DNA of 64,000 nt. It comes from Rhynchosporium graminicola. Lineage: Eukaryota; Ascomycota; Leotiomycetes; Helotiales; Ploettnerulaceae. The stretch covers positions 1 through 64,000 of the forward strand of contig FJUW01000044.1 in the NCBI GenBank assembly GCA_900074885.1. Direction: 5' to 3'. A program made the translations under genes and the position numbers. The notes under the pieces are model-generated. The model saw only the letters and a program-made list of their open reading frames with translations. It did no database searches and had not been told where the DNA came from. Position 1 is the first letter of the stretch. Each line of letters begins with the position of its first letter. Below are positions 21,374-32,928 of the stretch, piece after piece.

Positions 21374-21959
21374 TCTTATCACATGAACAGAAATGGTTTT
21401 TTTCATTCATTATGTCACCTTGCGATTATTCAACAATATATAGCGTTTGCTCCATTTGACTCAATCTTGAATATCCAAGCGGGCAGCTGTGTCCGCAAAC
21501 AACAACACTAGTTTTCATCAAGTCCTTATTAGAAATACTTGATGCATGTTTGAGTCTTTGGATTGATATACCTTTTCGAAGAGCAATTGAAAGCGATGCT
21601 ACTCACTTTGTCATGCTGCCAAGACTACTTAGTCATAGTGCATACCTAGGATTCGCACGCTCGACCCGACTTAATCACAGAATAACCAAAATCACGTGAT
21701 GCATAAGCCTTGAGAGTTTGGAGGTAGAATACATGCTTTGGGAGTCATCCCCCATCCCATGTAGAGCTATACTACTTCTGCTTGAATATTGAGAAGGGCG
21801 AAGAACCATGCTTACTAAATGGTGGCGTACAAGGTATTGCAATAGCTCGTCATTTTCCATCTCGATACCAGCTTTCTGAAAGCAAACGCTGAAAGAGTAG
21901 TCATATCCCTCACACTCAAAGCCTTATTAACCAGAGCCGGCGAAGAGATAAATGTCTAA
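21374..21959. other. Intergenic region upstream of the tRNA
   Basis: No gene-like frame with motifs. Near 21690 there is an ATCACGTGAT palindrome. Composition is ordinary to slightly AT-rich. Confidence 0.4.
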
Positions 21960-22510
21960 GCTTCTTATATGATCGATAAGTAAAGTCCTGTAATACTTTC
22001 ATGACCTTATCTCAACACTCAAGTCAAAGTCTTCACATGATTACATGACTCCATTTTATCGTTCGGACTAAACTCTCGGGGTGAATTTGTGACTTCGTCA
22101 ACGCACTCAGGACAAACTTATGGCTTGGTTTCGCGATTAAGTATCAATATTCAAGTCAAACCCCTGACTCCTCATGTGTTTTTCGTAACATCTAATTGTC
22201 ACTAAAGCTAAAGTCATGACATGATTTCACAACTTCACATTATCACTCCCGTCAATGTCATGAAAAGGTTTGGTGACTTTACTATTCGATTGCTGCAGTG
22301 TGCAGTTTCGTGACTTCGTCGTGTATTTTCCGCATCGCGAGACTGGATAAATTCCCTCCACCAACGAACCCGTCATGACTCAAGCTGAAGTCATGACCTA
22401 ATTTCAGCGCTTCACCTTATCACTCCAGCCAATGTCATGAAAAGTTTTCTTCACATCGTTATGCGATGGTAATTATGTCCTGAAATCGTCTTGTGACTTC
22501 GTCATGAGTT
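21960..22510. repeat. Tandem, degenerate repeat with about 177-bp period (AAGTCATGAC / TGACTTCGTC)
   Basis: Two well-matched units run from 22206-22273 and 22383-22448, sharing AGTCATGAC, ATTTCA, CTTCAC, TTATCACTCC and CAATGTCATGAAAAG. The 10-mer AAGTCATGAC at 22211 and 22388 is 177 bp apart. TGACTTCGTC recurs at 22090, 22311 and 22494. A leading fragment at 21977-22010 resembles isolated copies at 21067 and 26190. The family therefore exists both as a local array and as dispersed single copies. It is non-coding. Confidence 0.6.
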
Positions 22511-23201
22511 TCCGACTTTCCACCCCTGATTCTAAACATCGGGCCTCTATCATATGTTAATCCTCCTTATTACTCTTTCCACTACTCATTCATTCTTGCT
22601 AATTGTCGTCGAGCCCGCAAGCTCAAAGTTTCAACATTCGGTGTATGCCCTGCTGGTATTGCCTTTGCCTATGCCCTTCCCTTAGCCCGGTTCTTCGCAC
22701 GAAACTCCTCTTCAACAAGCTCTTCTTTCAACAATTCCGCACATGTCATAAGCTCAAGCTTCGTATGGTCTGATTCAGTCTTGGGCTCCTCATTCGACTT
22801 TTGCCGGAGCTCGAATGCGTTGAAACTCAAAGTGGTGAAGCTATTGGATTCAGCTCGACTTTCGAGGCGGTGGAAGTATCAGTTGTCAGATATCGTTGTT
22901 CGTTATCGGGAATTGGAATACCGTTAATATTCGGCGCGTTTGATGGAAGGACCCATATCAATCACACGTGGCGTCATGTATCAGGTATTTTACTATTTCA
23001 CAACGGCTACCTTAGGTTTTGCCGTCTCTATTTCGAAGTACTAATCCAGTCCTCTCAGTGCCTTAAAGAGAACAATTCTGTCACAACTCGACTTTTGGGT
23101 CGAAAAATCATGTGAATCGCGTGTGCTCATTTTTCCGCTAATTGAGAATGCTATGCACATTTCCGAAGGGAGATCTTTCGGGTCGATTGCACCATTTTTG
23201 A
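22511..23201. other. Region upstream of the 293-codon ORF; possible 5' exons
   Basis: An open frame of 104 codons (22801-23115, +) has no recognisable domain and no clear splice link to the ORF at 23202. It may be a 5' exon of a larger gene or chance. I cannot decide from the sequence. Confidence 0.3.
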
Positions 23202-24083
23202 ATGATCGGTCCAGCCCTAGAACGTCAGCCTGAAGTTGATTTCCCAGATATCCCCAGCGAACCCGCAAGACTGATTCTGGATGGACCGGAAGGGCGTCGC
23301 GATGTTATGACCGATCGGGAGAGTTTGAAAGACTTATCAATACTGGTACAAGCATTTGTACTCGAAACCATCCATCTGCAAGCCATATATGACGCCGTCA
23401 GGTTATCCAAATTCTCTCCCGCGAACATTTGTACGTATTCCGCTTCTCATTTCCGGCGTTCAGCGCTGAAAGTTATTATACAGCATATTATATCTACAGT
23501 GCCTGTCTATATGCCGATTGTGGAAAATTTCATGACCGAGCGTGCGGCAGTCGCATTCAATGCTGTCACTAAAGGAGGATCAAAAGTCCTGGCTCGATTT
23601 CTCGCCGGAGAGGATGAAAGATACAAAATCTCGTGCGCTTCGTCCGACCTGATTACAGCTACACTATTTGCGATGTGTGATGTTTGTAATGCCGACTTCG
23701 ATGAGGCCCTAAAACCGAATATTGACGAGGATCATCATATTACGGTTGCACGAATTGAAAGTCAAAGACAATTCAAGGTTGTCGCCGCATCTGACGTGGA
23801 TGGCTGGTTGCATCAGGTGATGCTGCCCATTTGTTCTGCAAGTCACTCTTTCCTGTCTGTGGAAACCGTGCTGACAGTTTCTAGTCGTGTGTTCATGACG
23901 TTTCAAGAGAAGCCGGCATTCCTTCTCGCTGCTACCGGTGATGATAAGATGCCACTGGCCAAATGGTTTGGAGGAAAGCTAGTTGAAGAAAGTGGCGTCA
24001 AGCTATATCATTGCATCCAAAAGCTAAAGGGAAAAGCCATCGATATTGGTTCTACCATGCATCGAATTTGGTGTAACACCTGA
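23202..24083 (+). CDS. Hypothetical protein, 293 aa
   Basis: A single uninterrupted frame from ATG to TGA, with normal codon usage and no RIP-type stops. It encodes 293 residues that I do not recognise. The chain is mixed alpha/beta in appearance, with a pair of moderately hydrophobic helices (SALKVIIQHIISTVPVYMPI, SDLITATLFAMCDVCN) but no signal peptide and no clear transmembrane segment. The reading frame may begin further upstream through an intron, since the ATG context is weak and the preceding 400 bp is partly open. It is bounded on the left by the 177-bp repeat array and on the right by another small ORF, so it could be an accessory or lineage-specific gene. Confidence 0.4.
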   Translation: MIGPALERQPEVDFPDIPSEPARLILDGPEGRRDVMTDRESLKDLSILVQAFVLETIHLQAIYDAVRLSKFSPANICTYSASHFRRSALKVIIQHIISTVPVYMPIVENFMTERAAVAFNAVTKGGSKVLARFLAGEDERYKISCASSDLITATLFAMCDVCNADFDEALKPNIDEDHHITVARIESQRQFKVVAASDVDGWLHQVMLPICSASHSFLSVETVLTVSSRVFMTFQEKPAFLLAATGDDKMPLAKWFGGKLVEESGVKLYHCIQKLKGKAIDIGSTMHRIWCNT

Positions 24084-24200
24084 GGAGAAAGCTTACTTCA
24101 CCCAGAAGAGTAACTAGTGCGCTTGGCTCTCATCAGTCACAAGTGCGTCCGTATTCTGTAGTGTTGTGCAGATATATATCAAGCGAGACGAGCTACCCGC

Positions 24201-24500
24201 TTGGTGGGTCAGGTCAAGGAAACTATTCAGAGCTTGGCTACCACAGATACTAGTGCAAACCTCAAAATGGACGAGAAGAAGCTACCATCTGATCCTAAAT
24301 TTGGCAAGCATGTTCGTGTTGCTGGGAAAAATGCTGGTAGCGATTTTGGTATCAAGGAGAAAAACGATGACATCTGGGCCGTTGAAAACAAGATATGTAA
24401 AGTCTTCTTTGGTGCAGGCGGTTCTTGCTATAGTTCTGGCTGTGGGTCTGCAGCTGGAGCTGGGTCTGGCCCTACTACTGCTGGTGGTCCAGACAGGTGA
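24201..24500 (+). CDS. Possible small hypothetical protein or 3' exon, 99 codons
   Basis: The frame reads MVGQVKETIQSLATT...DEKKLPSDPKFGKHV...ENKICKVFFGAGGSCYSSGC and ends with a Gly/Ala/Ser-rich tail. It starts 118 bp after the 293-codon ORF stops. It could be a separate small gene or the last exon of that gene. No family is recognised. Support is weak: length and a plausible ATG only. Confidence 0.2.
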   Translation: MVGQVKETIQSLATTDTSANLKMDEKKLPSDPKFGKHVRVAGKNAGSDFGIKEKNDDIWAVENKICKVFFGAGGSCYSSGCGSAAGAGSGPTTAGGPDR

Positions 24501-24510
24501 TGGAGACTGA

Positions 24511-25072
24511 AAACGAAGTAAAGCAAAACCACAGCGATGATTAATGGCACGATACCCTCATGATAGCGACAAGATCTGGGTGGTGATATGTCGGGCCATG
24601 CGCATGTTGGCATATAGGAGGTCTATATTGACGATTCTTGGGATGAGAACGAGGTCCATGGTAGCAATTCGAGGTGTAGGCCAATAACCATGTAGTGAAG
24701 AGTTGGCAGCATACCGAGTGTGTATCTTGTGATCCCATCACAGAATATTTGCAATCGTATCCGTATGAATAGGCTCAATTTTTATAAAGCCTTCAGGCAA
24801 AGTGATGAAAAACTTATTCACCTTGGCTCCAATGGAAACTCCTTCGAACGATCAATCAGTATGATAATCAGAATACATAATTTGTTGAATCTCCAGCAAA
24901 AGAGTGTCAGAATAAAGCTACAAGCACAATACCAGTAACCCATATGCCATCTTTTGAAAGGTATAAAGACCTGGTTCTGTCCCGGATTTCTGGCCAAAAA
25001 TACTTAACGCTCCAATAGCATCTGCAGATTTCCTGTTGCCCTATCTTTATAATATCTAATCTTTCAGGACTT
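24511..25072. other. Intergenic region, nothing recognised
   Basis: Short open frames only. I see no repeats or RNA gene. Confidence 0.35.
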
Positions 25073-25670
25073 TTGCCAGAAGATCAAGCGATCATTGAAA
25101 TAGAGCTCGTTTTGATTACAGCAATCCTCGGCGCAATTTGCAATGCTGGACCTCTCGCCCACCGCGAAGAAGCTACACAGAATTGGCCCGCCCACACCCT
25201 CAGCTACATTGACAGTGCTCCTGAAGGGATCGAATCGCTAAACGCAAACGTCACAAATCTGGTCCCCCGAGTTACGCACCCAGACTTCGACTGTCCCGAG
25301 GGCCAGACGTATGACCGTTAGTCTGCATTGAAGCCTATGCCATTCGTAGCTTTTGCGATTTGCGAATCCTCGTAGCTAGAGGGAGAAATTACAGACAAAC
25401 CATGCGCTTACCACGAGGTCTGAGTGCATAGTATTCTCAGCAACGGGAAAAGCTACGCTTCATGTATTCCTCTGCTGGACCTTGTCTCTTGAAGGAAGGA
25501 TCTATCATGGTCCAGGGAGGGCTGCACCACTACCGATGTCTTATCTGGTGGCCGTCGTCATATTGGAACAGTAACTTATGACGCTCAGGACAATCCGATT
25601 AATGTTCTTTTCATGAAATACGTCGGAACTCTGGTGATAAGATTGATGGGGTCGGAGGAACAACCTCTTC
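25073..25670 (+). pseudogene. Possible broken small secreted protein gene
   Basis: Around 25100-25320 the plus strand encodes a hydrophobic leader (LVLITAILGAICNAGPLA) and a chain ending HPDFDCPEGQTYDR before a stop. About 220 bp on, another frame gives SGGRRHIGTVTYDAQDNPIN and VLFMKYVGTL. The DCPEGQTYDR start and the RHIGTVTYDAQDNP strand resemble the two ends of small RNase-like or effector-like secreted proteins. The pieces cannot be joined in frame by an obvious GT...AG intron, and the first ATG-like start is non-canonical. I therefore regard it as a decayed gene, with low certainty. Confidence 0.3.
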
Positions 25671-26947
25671 GTTCTCTAGTCCAAGTTTTCTGTTCGATAT
25701 ACGCTCTTACATGAGAGGTAAGTGCCAAAGATATCTGCACTTACTAACAATGACAGAGTTTGTATTATTAGCGGGGGCTTCGGGGCTTTGAAAGCTTTTA
25801 CTTGGGCTTGGCAGTGAAGATAGGCCGGGGAGTGTATGAGGTGAAGACGGAAGGTGTGAATTGTTATATTTGCTCTGGGATTTATGGAGGTTCATGAATT
25901 TTATACTCTTTGTTACATTTCTGTCTAGTAGAGCTTTTCATAGTATATCCTTACTAATCACCATAAAGAAAATCCTGGTCAAATATGCAAGAGCTGCCAC
26001 ACTTCCCCGAATAATCTCAGCATAAACGAGACCCATTCCACAAATGACTATCGTTATCAGAAAAAGGTCACCGATACTAGCGAAGCAGATTTTACCTCAC
26101 TAAAACAACGGAAGTGCTAAATTAATGAATTGACTTCGCAATCTTGATTTTAGAGTCTTATATGATTTCAGCGATGCTACTATATTAACCAAGTGAAGTT
26201 TTGAAATGCTTCCGCGACTTCAAAATTCTCAGCTATCACAAGGAGTGTAGTCTGCCTTGAAAGCAAAAGATTTCTGGCATCGGTAGAGGGCTTGTGGGCA
26301 CTCTCGCAGCGGACAGAATAAGAGGTATAGATTGGGACACCTCCAAAGGCTTGAGTTCAATTGTGGTCTGCTTGGAATATCACAACGGAGACCATTTATG
26401 ATAAAACTCGCATGTAGGCTATTTCTTAGGTATGTAAACCTTGAGCTGTACACAAAAAGGAATTAAATCGAAATGAGTTTTCTTTTCAAACGAGTACATT
26501 TTTCCAATTCAGAAGAAGAATAGCCTCGCGAATTGAAGACCATGTTTTCCTGGCGTCTGTGCATAGGCTCCAAATATTGAAAGCTTTCAATGAAGATAGA
26601 ATGTTATACGTCATGAGTCTATGTAAAAGTAAATAGCTTGGAAGTCTTTAAAGTTAGCGACTGAAAGTTATCCAAGAATAAGTTCCAAATGCCCAGTCAA
26701 ACATTAGAAATAAAGCGTGGAGTTTAATATCAATATTGACTTCCGGGTCTTTGGTCGCTAGCTCCTGTTTACCGAAGGCATGACGCAGTGGGTGCGGCCG
26801 CAGCCGGGATTATTTTCTGGACAACTTCAATTATCAGCCTTGCCACAGACTGCCGATACAATTCAGCCCACATCGAACCTACGGCCTGCCCCATATCAAC
26901 CTCGAGCTACATGGATCATACATAACACTACAACTTTGCTTCCAAAA
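25671..26947. other. Intergenic region upstream of the helicase, with one dispersed repeat copy
   Basis: At 26190-26220 lies CAAGTGAAGTTTTGAAATGC, a close relative of 21067-21097, within a region (26140-26225) rich in GACTTC motifs. No gene is supported. An in-frame ATG at 26780 would extend the helicase by 56 residues, but the start at 26948 is preferred. Confidence 0.4.
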
Positions 26948-29900
26948 ATGGTCAAAAAGGGACAACCAAAAGGCCCCAAACCGGGCGCCGGGGGCAAGAA
27001 ACCATCTCCAGCTACTACGACAGGTGACGACAGTTTCATAGTCTTCTCAAACTCAGACAAAGAGCCTAAGCCGCGGAAACCACCGGCCGACTCATCTTCG
27101 ACAGGAGCGCTGGGTCAAAATGGACCAGCGCTGGCAGGAGAGGCGCCCCAGAGGCCAGATGTGAAGAAGATAATTGGAGGGGCATCATGGACAGGAAAAC
27201 TACCCGTCAATATGCTATCTGAGCATTGCCAAAAGCAGAAATGGGAGAAGCCTGAATACACAAGTTCCAGAACCTCAGAGGGCTACTCCTCGATGGTAAT
27301 TCTCAAATGGAGGAACCTCAAAACCCACGAACTTGTCCAACTCGCCCCGTTCAAACTTCCTCCCACACACAAACACCTCGCTGTGAAACCTACAGCTCTC
27401 GAAGCGCGCCATTTTGCAGCCACATATGGGTTGTTTAGGATTTGCAGTATGCGCAATATACATATGATGTTACCGCCCGACTATCGCGATTTATGGAAGG
27501 GCGAATTCGAGGTGTTGAAGAAAGAGGATGTGAGAGAGGGGAAGGGCTGGATGTACGAAGCAGATCCGTTTGCGGCGCTGAGGGAGAGGGAAGATGCGAA
27601 GATCTTAAATGAGAAGAAGCGTGCGGAGCGGGAGAAAGCTAAAGAGAAGGCAGCGAATACACCGGGTGGACCTGGCGGGTCGAATTTAGCTCTGCGGAAT
27701 AACGGGGGAGGAGGTGGCGGTGGTGCTGGAGCGCACAATATCAATAGAGGATGGACGCGCGTGCCCAAAATTGAGATGGGGAAACGAACCAGAACGAATG
27801 TCGAGAATTTGATAAGGAGATATGCGATTTGGAATCCACATGAAGTCAAGATGTCGCAGTTTCAAAAACATTCTATTGTGAATGAATTCAGGAGTCTCGA
27901 CTTTCGGCAGAGTCATATTGAGGAGGCGGTCGAGGAGTGCAAAGATAGAGAGGAGACACTTGAGTGGCTGCTTATTCACGTTCCCGAGGATGATCTACCG
28001 AGATGGGCACTCCCGGAGGGATATGTGGCTGGTATCAGTATGGCAAGTAGTGATCTGAAGAGAGAGGGTGCTATCAAACGACTTGCTGCAGCTGGATACG
28101 CCTTGGATCTGTGTAAACAGATGTTTGATGCGAAAGGGGACGAAGGGAAGGCTGCCGGGGCTTTACAACAAATTCTCGTTTCGAGTGGCCAAGATACTGA
28201 AGAACCTCAAGATGAGGAGTCCTGGGATGCAGAAGATTCGAAAGAGGCTTTCGAAGCTATCTGGGAGGAGGAAATGAGCAGTCTACAGTCAGTCTTTGGC
28301 GACAAGTACTCGCGGGAGTCGAAGGATGTCTGCAGAGTTAATATCAAACCTGCCAACCGAGGCCGTAATCCTGAAGTTCATCCTATTGTCCAGATCAGAC
28401 GGACTCCGGAGTACCCTCAAAAGGCTCCTGTCGTATCGGTTTATGCGTCTTTGCCTGCATACATACGCTTGAGCATTATGAAACAAGCTCTCAACCACGT
28501 GGCGGATAACTTGCTCGGCGAACAAATGTGCTTCTTCCTCATCGATTGGGTAGAACAACATTTGTATGGTATAGTTGAGCGACCAGGAAAGCTGAGAGAA
28601 GTATCTGCTGCGGCATCAACCGTCAGCGAAGTACGTCCGGTGCGTAGGAAACGGCAGAAGATTATGAGGCATCCAAGACCTATCAATTGGTCTCCGAATA
28701 CGAGAAGTAAGGATGACTGGGTTAAACGGCAGACGGATCCTAAATTACAGTCTAGAATACAAGCAAGGAAGACTTTGCCTGCTTGGGAAATGAGAGAAAT
28801 CATTATCGATACTGTTAATTCTCATCAAGTTACCATAATTTCTGGTGAGACGGGTTCTGGAAAGTCTACTCAATCGGCACAATTCATACTAGATGATTTG
28901 TACCAAAACTCTTTGGGCGAGTCAGTGAAAATCATGTAAGTGACTCGCTTCTCCATGTGGTTTTCGCACTGACAACATCAGCTGTACTCAACCCCGTCGA
29001 ATCTCTGCTCTCGGTCTGGCCGACCGTGTAAGCGAAGAGCGATGCTCAGCTGTCGGCCAAGAAGTCGGATACATCATCCGAGGTGAATCAAAAACATCAC
29101 AGAACACCAAAATCACATTTGTTACCACCGGTGTGCTTCTTCGTAGATTACAAACCTCTGGAGGTAGTAGTGAAGATGTGGTTTCGAGTCTGGCTGATGT
29201 CAGTCATGTGATCATTGACGAAGTTCACGAACGCAGTCTTGACACAGACTTCTTGTTGGTCCTCTTGAGAGATGTTTTGAAGAAACGTAATGATCTTAAG
29301 CTTGTTTTGATGAGTGCCACTTTGGACGCGGGTGTCTTTGAAGATTACTTTAAGAGTAACGGAAGAGTTGGTCGCGTAGAAATCAGTGGACGTACATATC
29401 CTGTTGAAGACTACTATCTCGACGATGTTATCCAGATGACAGGCTTCAACTCAGGTCGTGGAGGTCGAAGAGACGAAGAGGATGCCGAGACGGCAGGAAT
29501 GGACGCTGATGTTGCCGCTGCTATCCAAAGCATCGGCATGAGGATCAACTACGATCTGGTCTCACAAACCGTCAAAGAGATTGACGCAGAACTCACCTAT
29601 TTAAAACAAGATGGTGGTATTCTAATCTTCATGCCCGGTTTAATGGAGATCAGCCGAACCATCGATGCTCTGCGGTCGATATCGAATCTTCACGTACTTC
29701 CATTACATGCCTCTCTCCAGTCCGTCGATCAGCGGCGAGTATTTTCTCACGCACCTCACGGGAAGAGGAAAGTCATTGTAGCAACCAACGTTGCCGAAAC
29801 ATCGATCACAATCGACGATATAGTCGCCGTAATCGACTCCGGCCGCGTCAAAGAAACAAGCTACGATCCCCAGAACAACATGCGCAAGCTCGAAGAAGTT

Positions 29901-31274
29901 TGGGCTTCCCGCGCAGCATGTAAGCAAAGACGCGGTCGAGCTGGTCGTGTGCAGGCTGGAAAGTGCTATAAGCTCTACACGCGCAACGCCGAGATGTCGA
30001 AAATGATGGAGCGCCCGGAACCAGAAATCAGAAGAGTGCCATTGGAGCAGCTGTGTCTAAGTGTGAGAGCTATGGGAATCAAAGAAGTGGCACAATTTTT
30101 GGCGAGTGCTATCACACCGCCTGAGAGTCTGGCGGTGGATGGTGCCATGGATTTACTTGGACGGATGGGAGCACTCGATGGTGAGGATTTGACGGCCCTA
30201 GGGAGACATCTATCGATGATTCCTGCGGATCTGAGATGTGGTAAACTCATGGTTTACGGTGCTATGTTTGGCTGTCTTGGGTCTTGCGTTACGATTGCAG
30301 CGATTTTGACGGTCAAGTCGCCTTTCGTATCGCCGCAGGATAAGAGGGAGGAAGCTAAGTCCGCCAGAGCGAAATTTGCTAAGAATCAGGGAGATTTGAT
30401 TGGAGATTTGAAAGCCTTTGAGATGTGGGATGAGATGGTTGGTAATAGAGGGTAAGTTTGTTGTTCGCCGCCGAATGAGAACGTACTAACAAATACAGCA
30501 TCCGACAAGGCGAAATCCGCAATTGGTGCTCAGACAACTACCTATCCTACCAAACCCTCAACGACATCGCCTCAAACCGTACCCAATACCTCACTTCGTT
30601 ACGGGAGCTTTCCTTCATTCCCAGTTCCTCTGACGCGCAACTTACACTTCATAACAATAACGCCAACACAACTCTCCTACGCTCTCTTATAGCCGGTTCC
30701 TTCAACCCACAACTGGCACGCATCGATTTTCCTGAAAAGAAATTCGCGCCTTCGGTTTCCGGAGCCGTAGAATTGGATCCCGAAGCTAAAACGATCAAGT
30801 ATTTCAATCAGGAGAATGGCAGAGTGTTTGTCCATCCTAGTTCTGCGGTTTTTGATGCACAGGGGTTTCCGGGTGGTGCGGTGTATATGAGTTATTTTAA
30901 CAAGATGGCTACTAGTAAGGTATTCATTAGGGATTTGACTCGTAAGTTCTGCTCTATCCCTCCCAATACGGACCCTTCTACTTCACACGACAAATATTGG
31001 ACGCACGAGTTGACATAAAACAGCATTCAACGCCTACACAGCACTCCTCTTCTCCGGACCAATCAACCTCGACACCTTAGGCCGCGGCCTTATTGTCGAC
31101 GGCTGGCTACGCCTGCGAGGCTGGGCAAGAATTGGTGTTTTGGTTAGTAGACTAAGAGGTATGCTTGATGATGTTCTGGCGAGGAAGATCGATGAGCCGG
31201 AATTGGATCTTGCGGGAAATGAGGTCGTTGAGACGGTATTGCATTTAGTGCAATTAGATGGTCTAGATCAGTAG
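26948..31274 (+). CDS. DEAH-box RNA helicase, DHX57/DHX29-like, 1383 aa
   Basis: Four exons (26948-28935, 28982-30451, 30499-30941, 31024-31274) join in frame. The product is an ATP-dependent RNA helicase, probably cytoplasmic. DHX29/DHX57 relatives act on ribosomes or mRNA, but the role here is inferred. In order: a Lys-rich N-terminus (MVKKGQPKGPKP), a charged coiled segment with a Gly-rich run, a UBA-like helix bundle (about 310-360), an RWD-type domain (starting EEEMSSLQSVFGDKYSRES, about 435-540), then the helicase core. Motif I is GETGSGKST (about 633-641), motif Ia TQPRR, motif II DEVH (about 742), motif III SAT, motif V TNVAETSIT and motif VI QRRGRAGR (about 978-985), followed by HA2/winged-helix and OB-fold regions. 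The size matches human DHX57. ATG 26948 is chosen for its context (AAAAATGG); an upstream in-frame ATG exists at 26780. Confidence 0.93.
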
Positions 31275-31578
31275 TTTATATTTCATGGGAGATGATTGGT
31301 GGCAGGATTGGTGGCATAGGCGGACAGAGGGTAGGATGATACGCATTGGATATGTAGGGCTTGCGGTGAAGAGCGAGTCTGTGGCAGGGGTGACGAGGGG
31401 GCGTTTAGCATTGTTTGAATACATGGGTCGGGAATAAATATATAGATGGCGCCGTCCCCTCTTTCAATTTCACAGCCTTTCTACATACTTTTGTTAACAA
31501 TCCCACGTCCTCGCACAAGACCTTCCTCGCTAAACAGCCTCACATTCATTCCACGTCACGCTCTCGAACGCCCTCATC

Positions 31579-32508
31579 ATGCAGTCTTACAGCCACAATC
31601 ACGATTCGACCAACCAGATGGACTCTCAACTTGCTCTCAGTCGCCCTTCAGTATCCCATGGGGGTTTTGAGGCGGACGGGACTTGGTTAGTATTTTTTTT
31701 TTTACTAATTTGTAAAAGAAGCGAGTGTCTCATGCACGAGGCTCAAAGTATCCATCGGGCAACACTCCCAGGCTTGCATAATTCTACTCGAAATTCATGC
31801 AATACCGATGATATTGCATCTTCGGGAGGAAGTTGCCTAGCGCCATTAGTCTCTCGCAACGACGTTTTGCCAGCAGACTCTGGGCAGTTCGCTCCGCAAT
31901 CTCCGGTTTTCAAAAGCACTGCACCATGGTCTGCTGTGAACTATTCAGATGATACAGCTCTCGTGTTTCACATTGGATTGATCAATGAACAGTTTGGATA
32001 TGGGACAGGGCAGACAAACATTGCACATTTTGACTTCAGCTGCATGGTCTCTCCCGACTCCATAAATATGGACTTGGGGAATGCAGCCTTGAGAGCTCCA
32101 GTGGCAAGTAACTTTCCAGTATTACCGATGCCGTTCGATATGGCCTACATGGACGACGTCATGAATAATTCGCTCACCAATTTTGACGTCAATGGGCAGG
32201 CAATCCTGTCACCCTTCCTACCGTTCATCGATTCGCCCTTTAATTCTCTCCCGGTGCCTGCCATCTCTTTTCCTGCTGTCTCAAGCACCCGCCATAATCC
32301 ATGCAACTTCCCAGGCTGCTACAAAATCTTCAAGCGCGCTTCATGCCATACACGCCACGAGAATAGCGTCAATATTAGTCTTCCAGGACTCCATCTTTGC
32401 CCTGTCCCGGGTTGCACGAAAAGTCTCGGGGAAGGGTACAAGAGGGCTGACAAAGTCACTGAGCATCTGTGGAAGAAGCATGCTAATTTGGGTCACACCA
32501 AAGCATGA
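31579..32508 (+). CDS. C2H2 zinc-finger-like protein, 309 aa
   Basis: One open frame starts MQSYSHNHDSTNQMDSQLAL. The N-terminal three-quarters is low-complexity, Ser/Pro/Asn-rich and acidic, as in fungal transcription factors. The C-terminus holds two finger-like modules. The first is CNFPGC...CHTRH (Cys242, Cys247, His257, His260). The second is CPVPGC...TEHLWKKH (Cys274, Cys279, His296, His301), whose Cys-His spacing is longer than canonical. DNA binding and nuclear location are inferred. A 33-nt in-frame stretch, GTTAGT...TACTAAT...AAAAG (31686-31718), encodes an odd VFFFLLICK segment and looks like a very short intron; removing it keeps the frame. It starts 305 bp after the helicase. Confidence 0.6.
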   Translation: MQSYSHNHDSTNQMDSQLALSRPSVSHGGFEADGTWLVFFFLLICKRSECLMHEAQSIHRATLPGLHNSTRNSCNTDDIASSGGSCLAPLVSRNDVLPADSGQFAPQSPVFKSTAPWSAVNYSDDTALVFHIGLINEQFGYGTGQTNIAHFDFSCMVSPDSINMDLGNAALRAPVASNFPVLPMPFDMAYMDDVMNNSLTNFDVNGQAILSPFLPFIDSPFNSLPVPAISFPAVSSTRHNPCNFPGCYKIFKRASCHTRHENSVNISLPGLHLCPVPGCTKSLGEGYKRADKVTEHLWKKHANLGHTKA

Positions 32509-32928
32509 GTCGTTGAACCTTTTTATGAGCTGAGGACCATGATTTCGGGGATGAAAGTTATCATTTGGCTCTATTTACCTTGGCTGGATGGTTGGGACAT
32601 TTTTCATGGCCAGTTTGGTAAGACTTATGATTGCTGCTAGGATCCTGAATTTACACATGGCATTTCACGAGCACACTTGTATTGCTCAACTGTAGCCAGC
32701 TTCGATTAGAGATGTGTATTACTTCACTGTTGACTTCGACGAGGAGAGTGATATGATAGATTCCCTATCCGCACCGACTATCGTTAACGCGGACGAGAAT
32801 CGGCACAAAACATCACTCCAAGAAACACTAAAAGACTTCCTACTGCATCTCCCACCCAAAATCTAATCACGTTCTCTCGCCTCCATGGCAAGCCTTTACT
32901 GATTCCCACCTCAAACCCACTCCACCCT

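Noticed and set aside
26780..26947. Upstream in-frame ATG extending the helicase by 56 residues
   Set aside because: The extension is low in complexity and charge, unlike the conserved Lys-rich start. ATG 26948 has the better context. It remains an alternative start.
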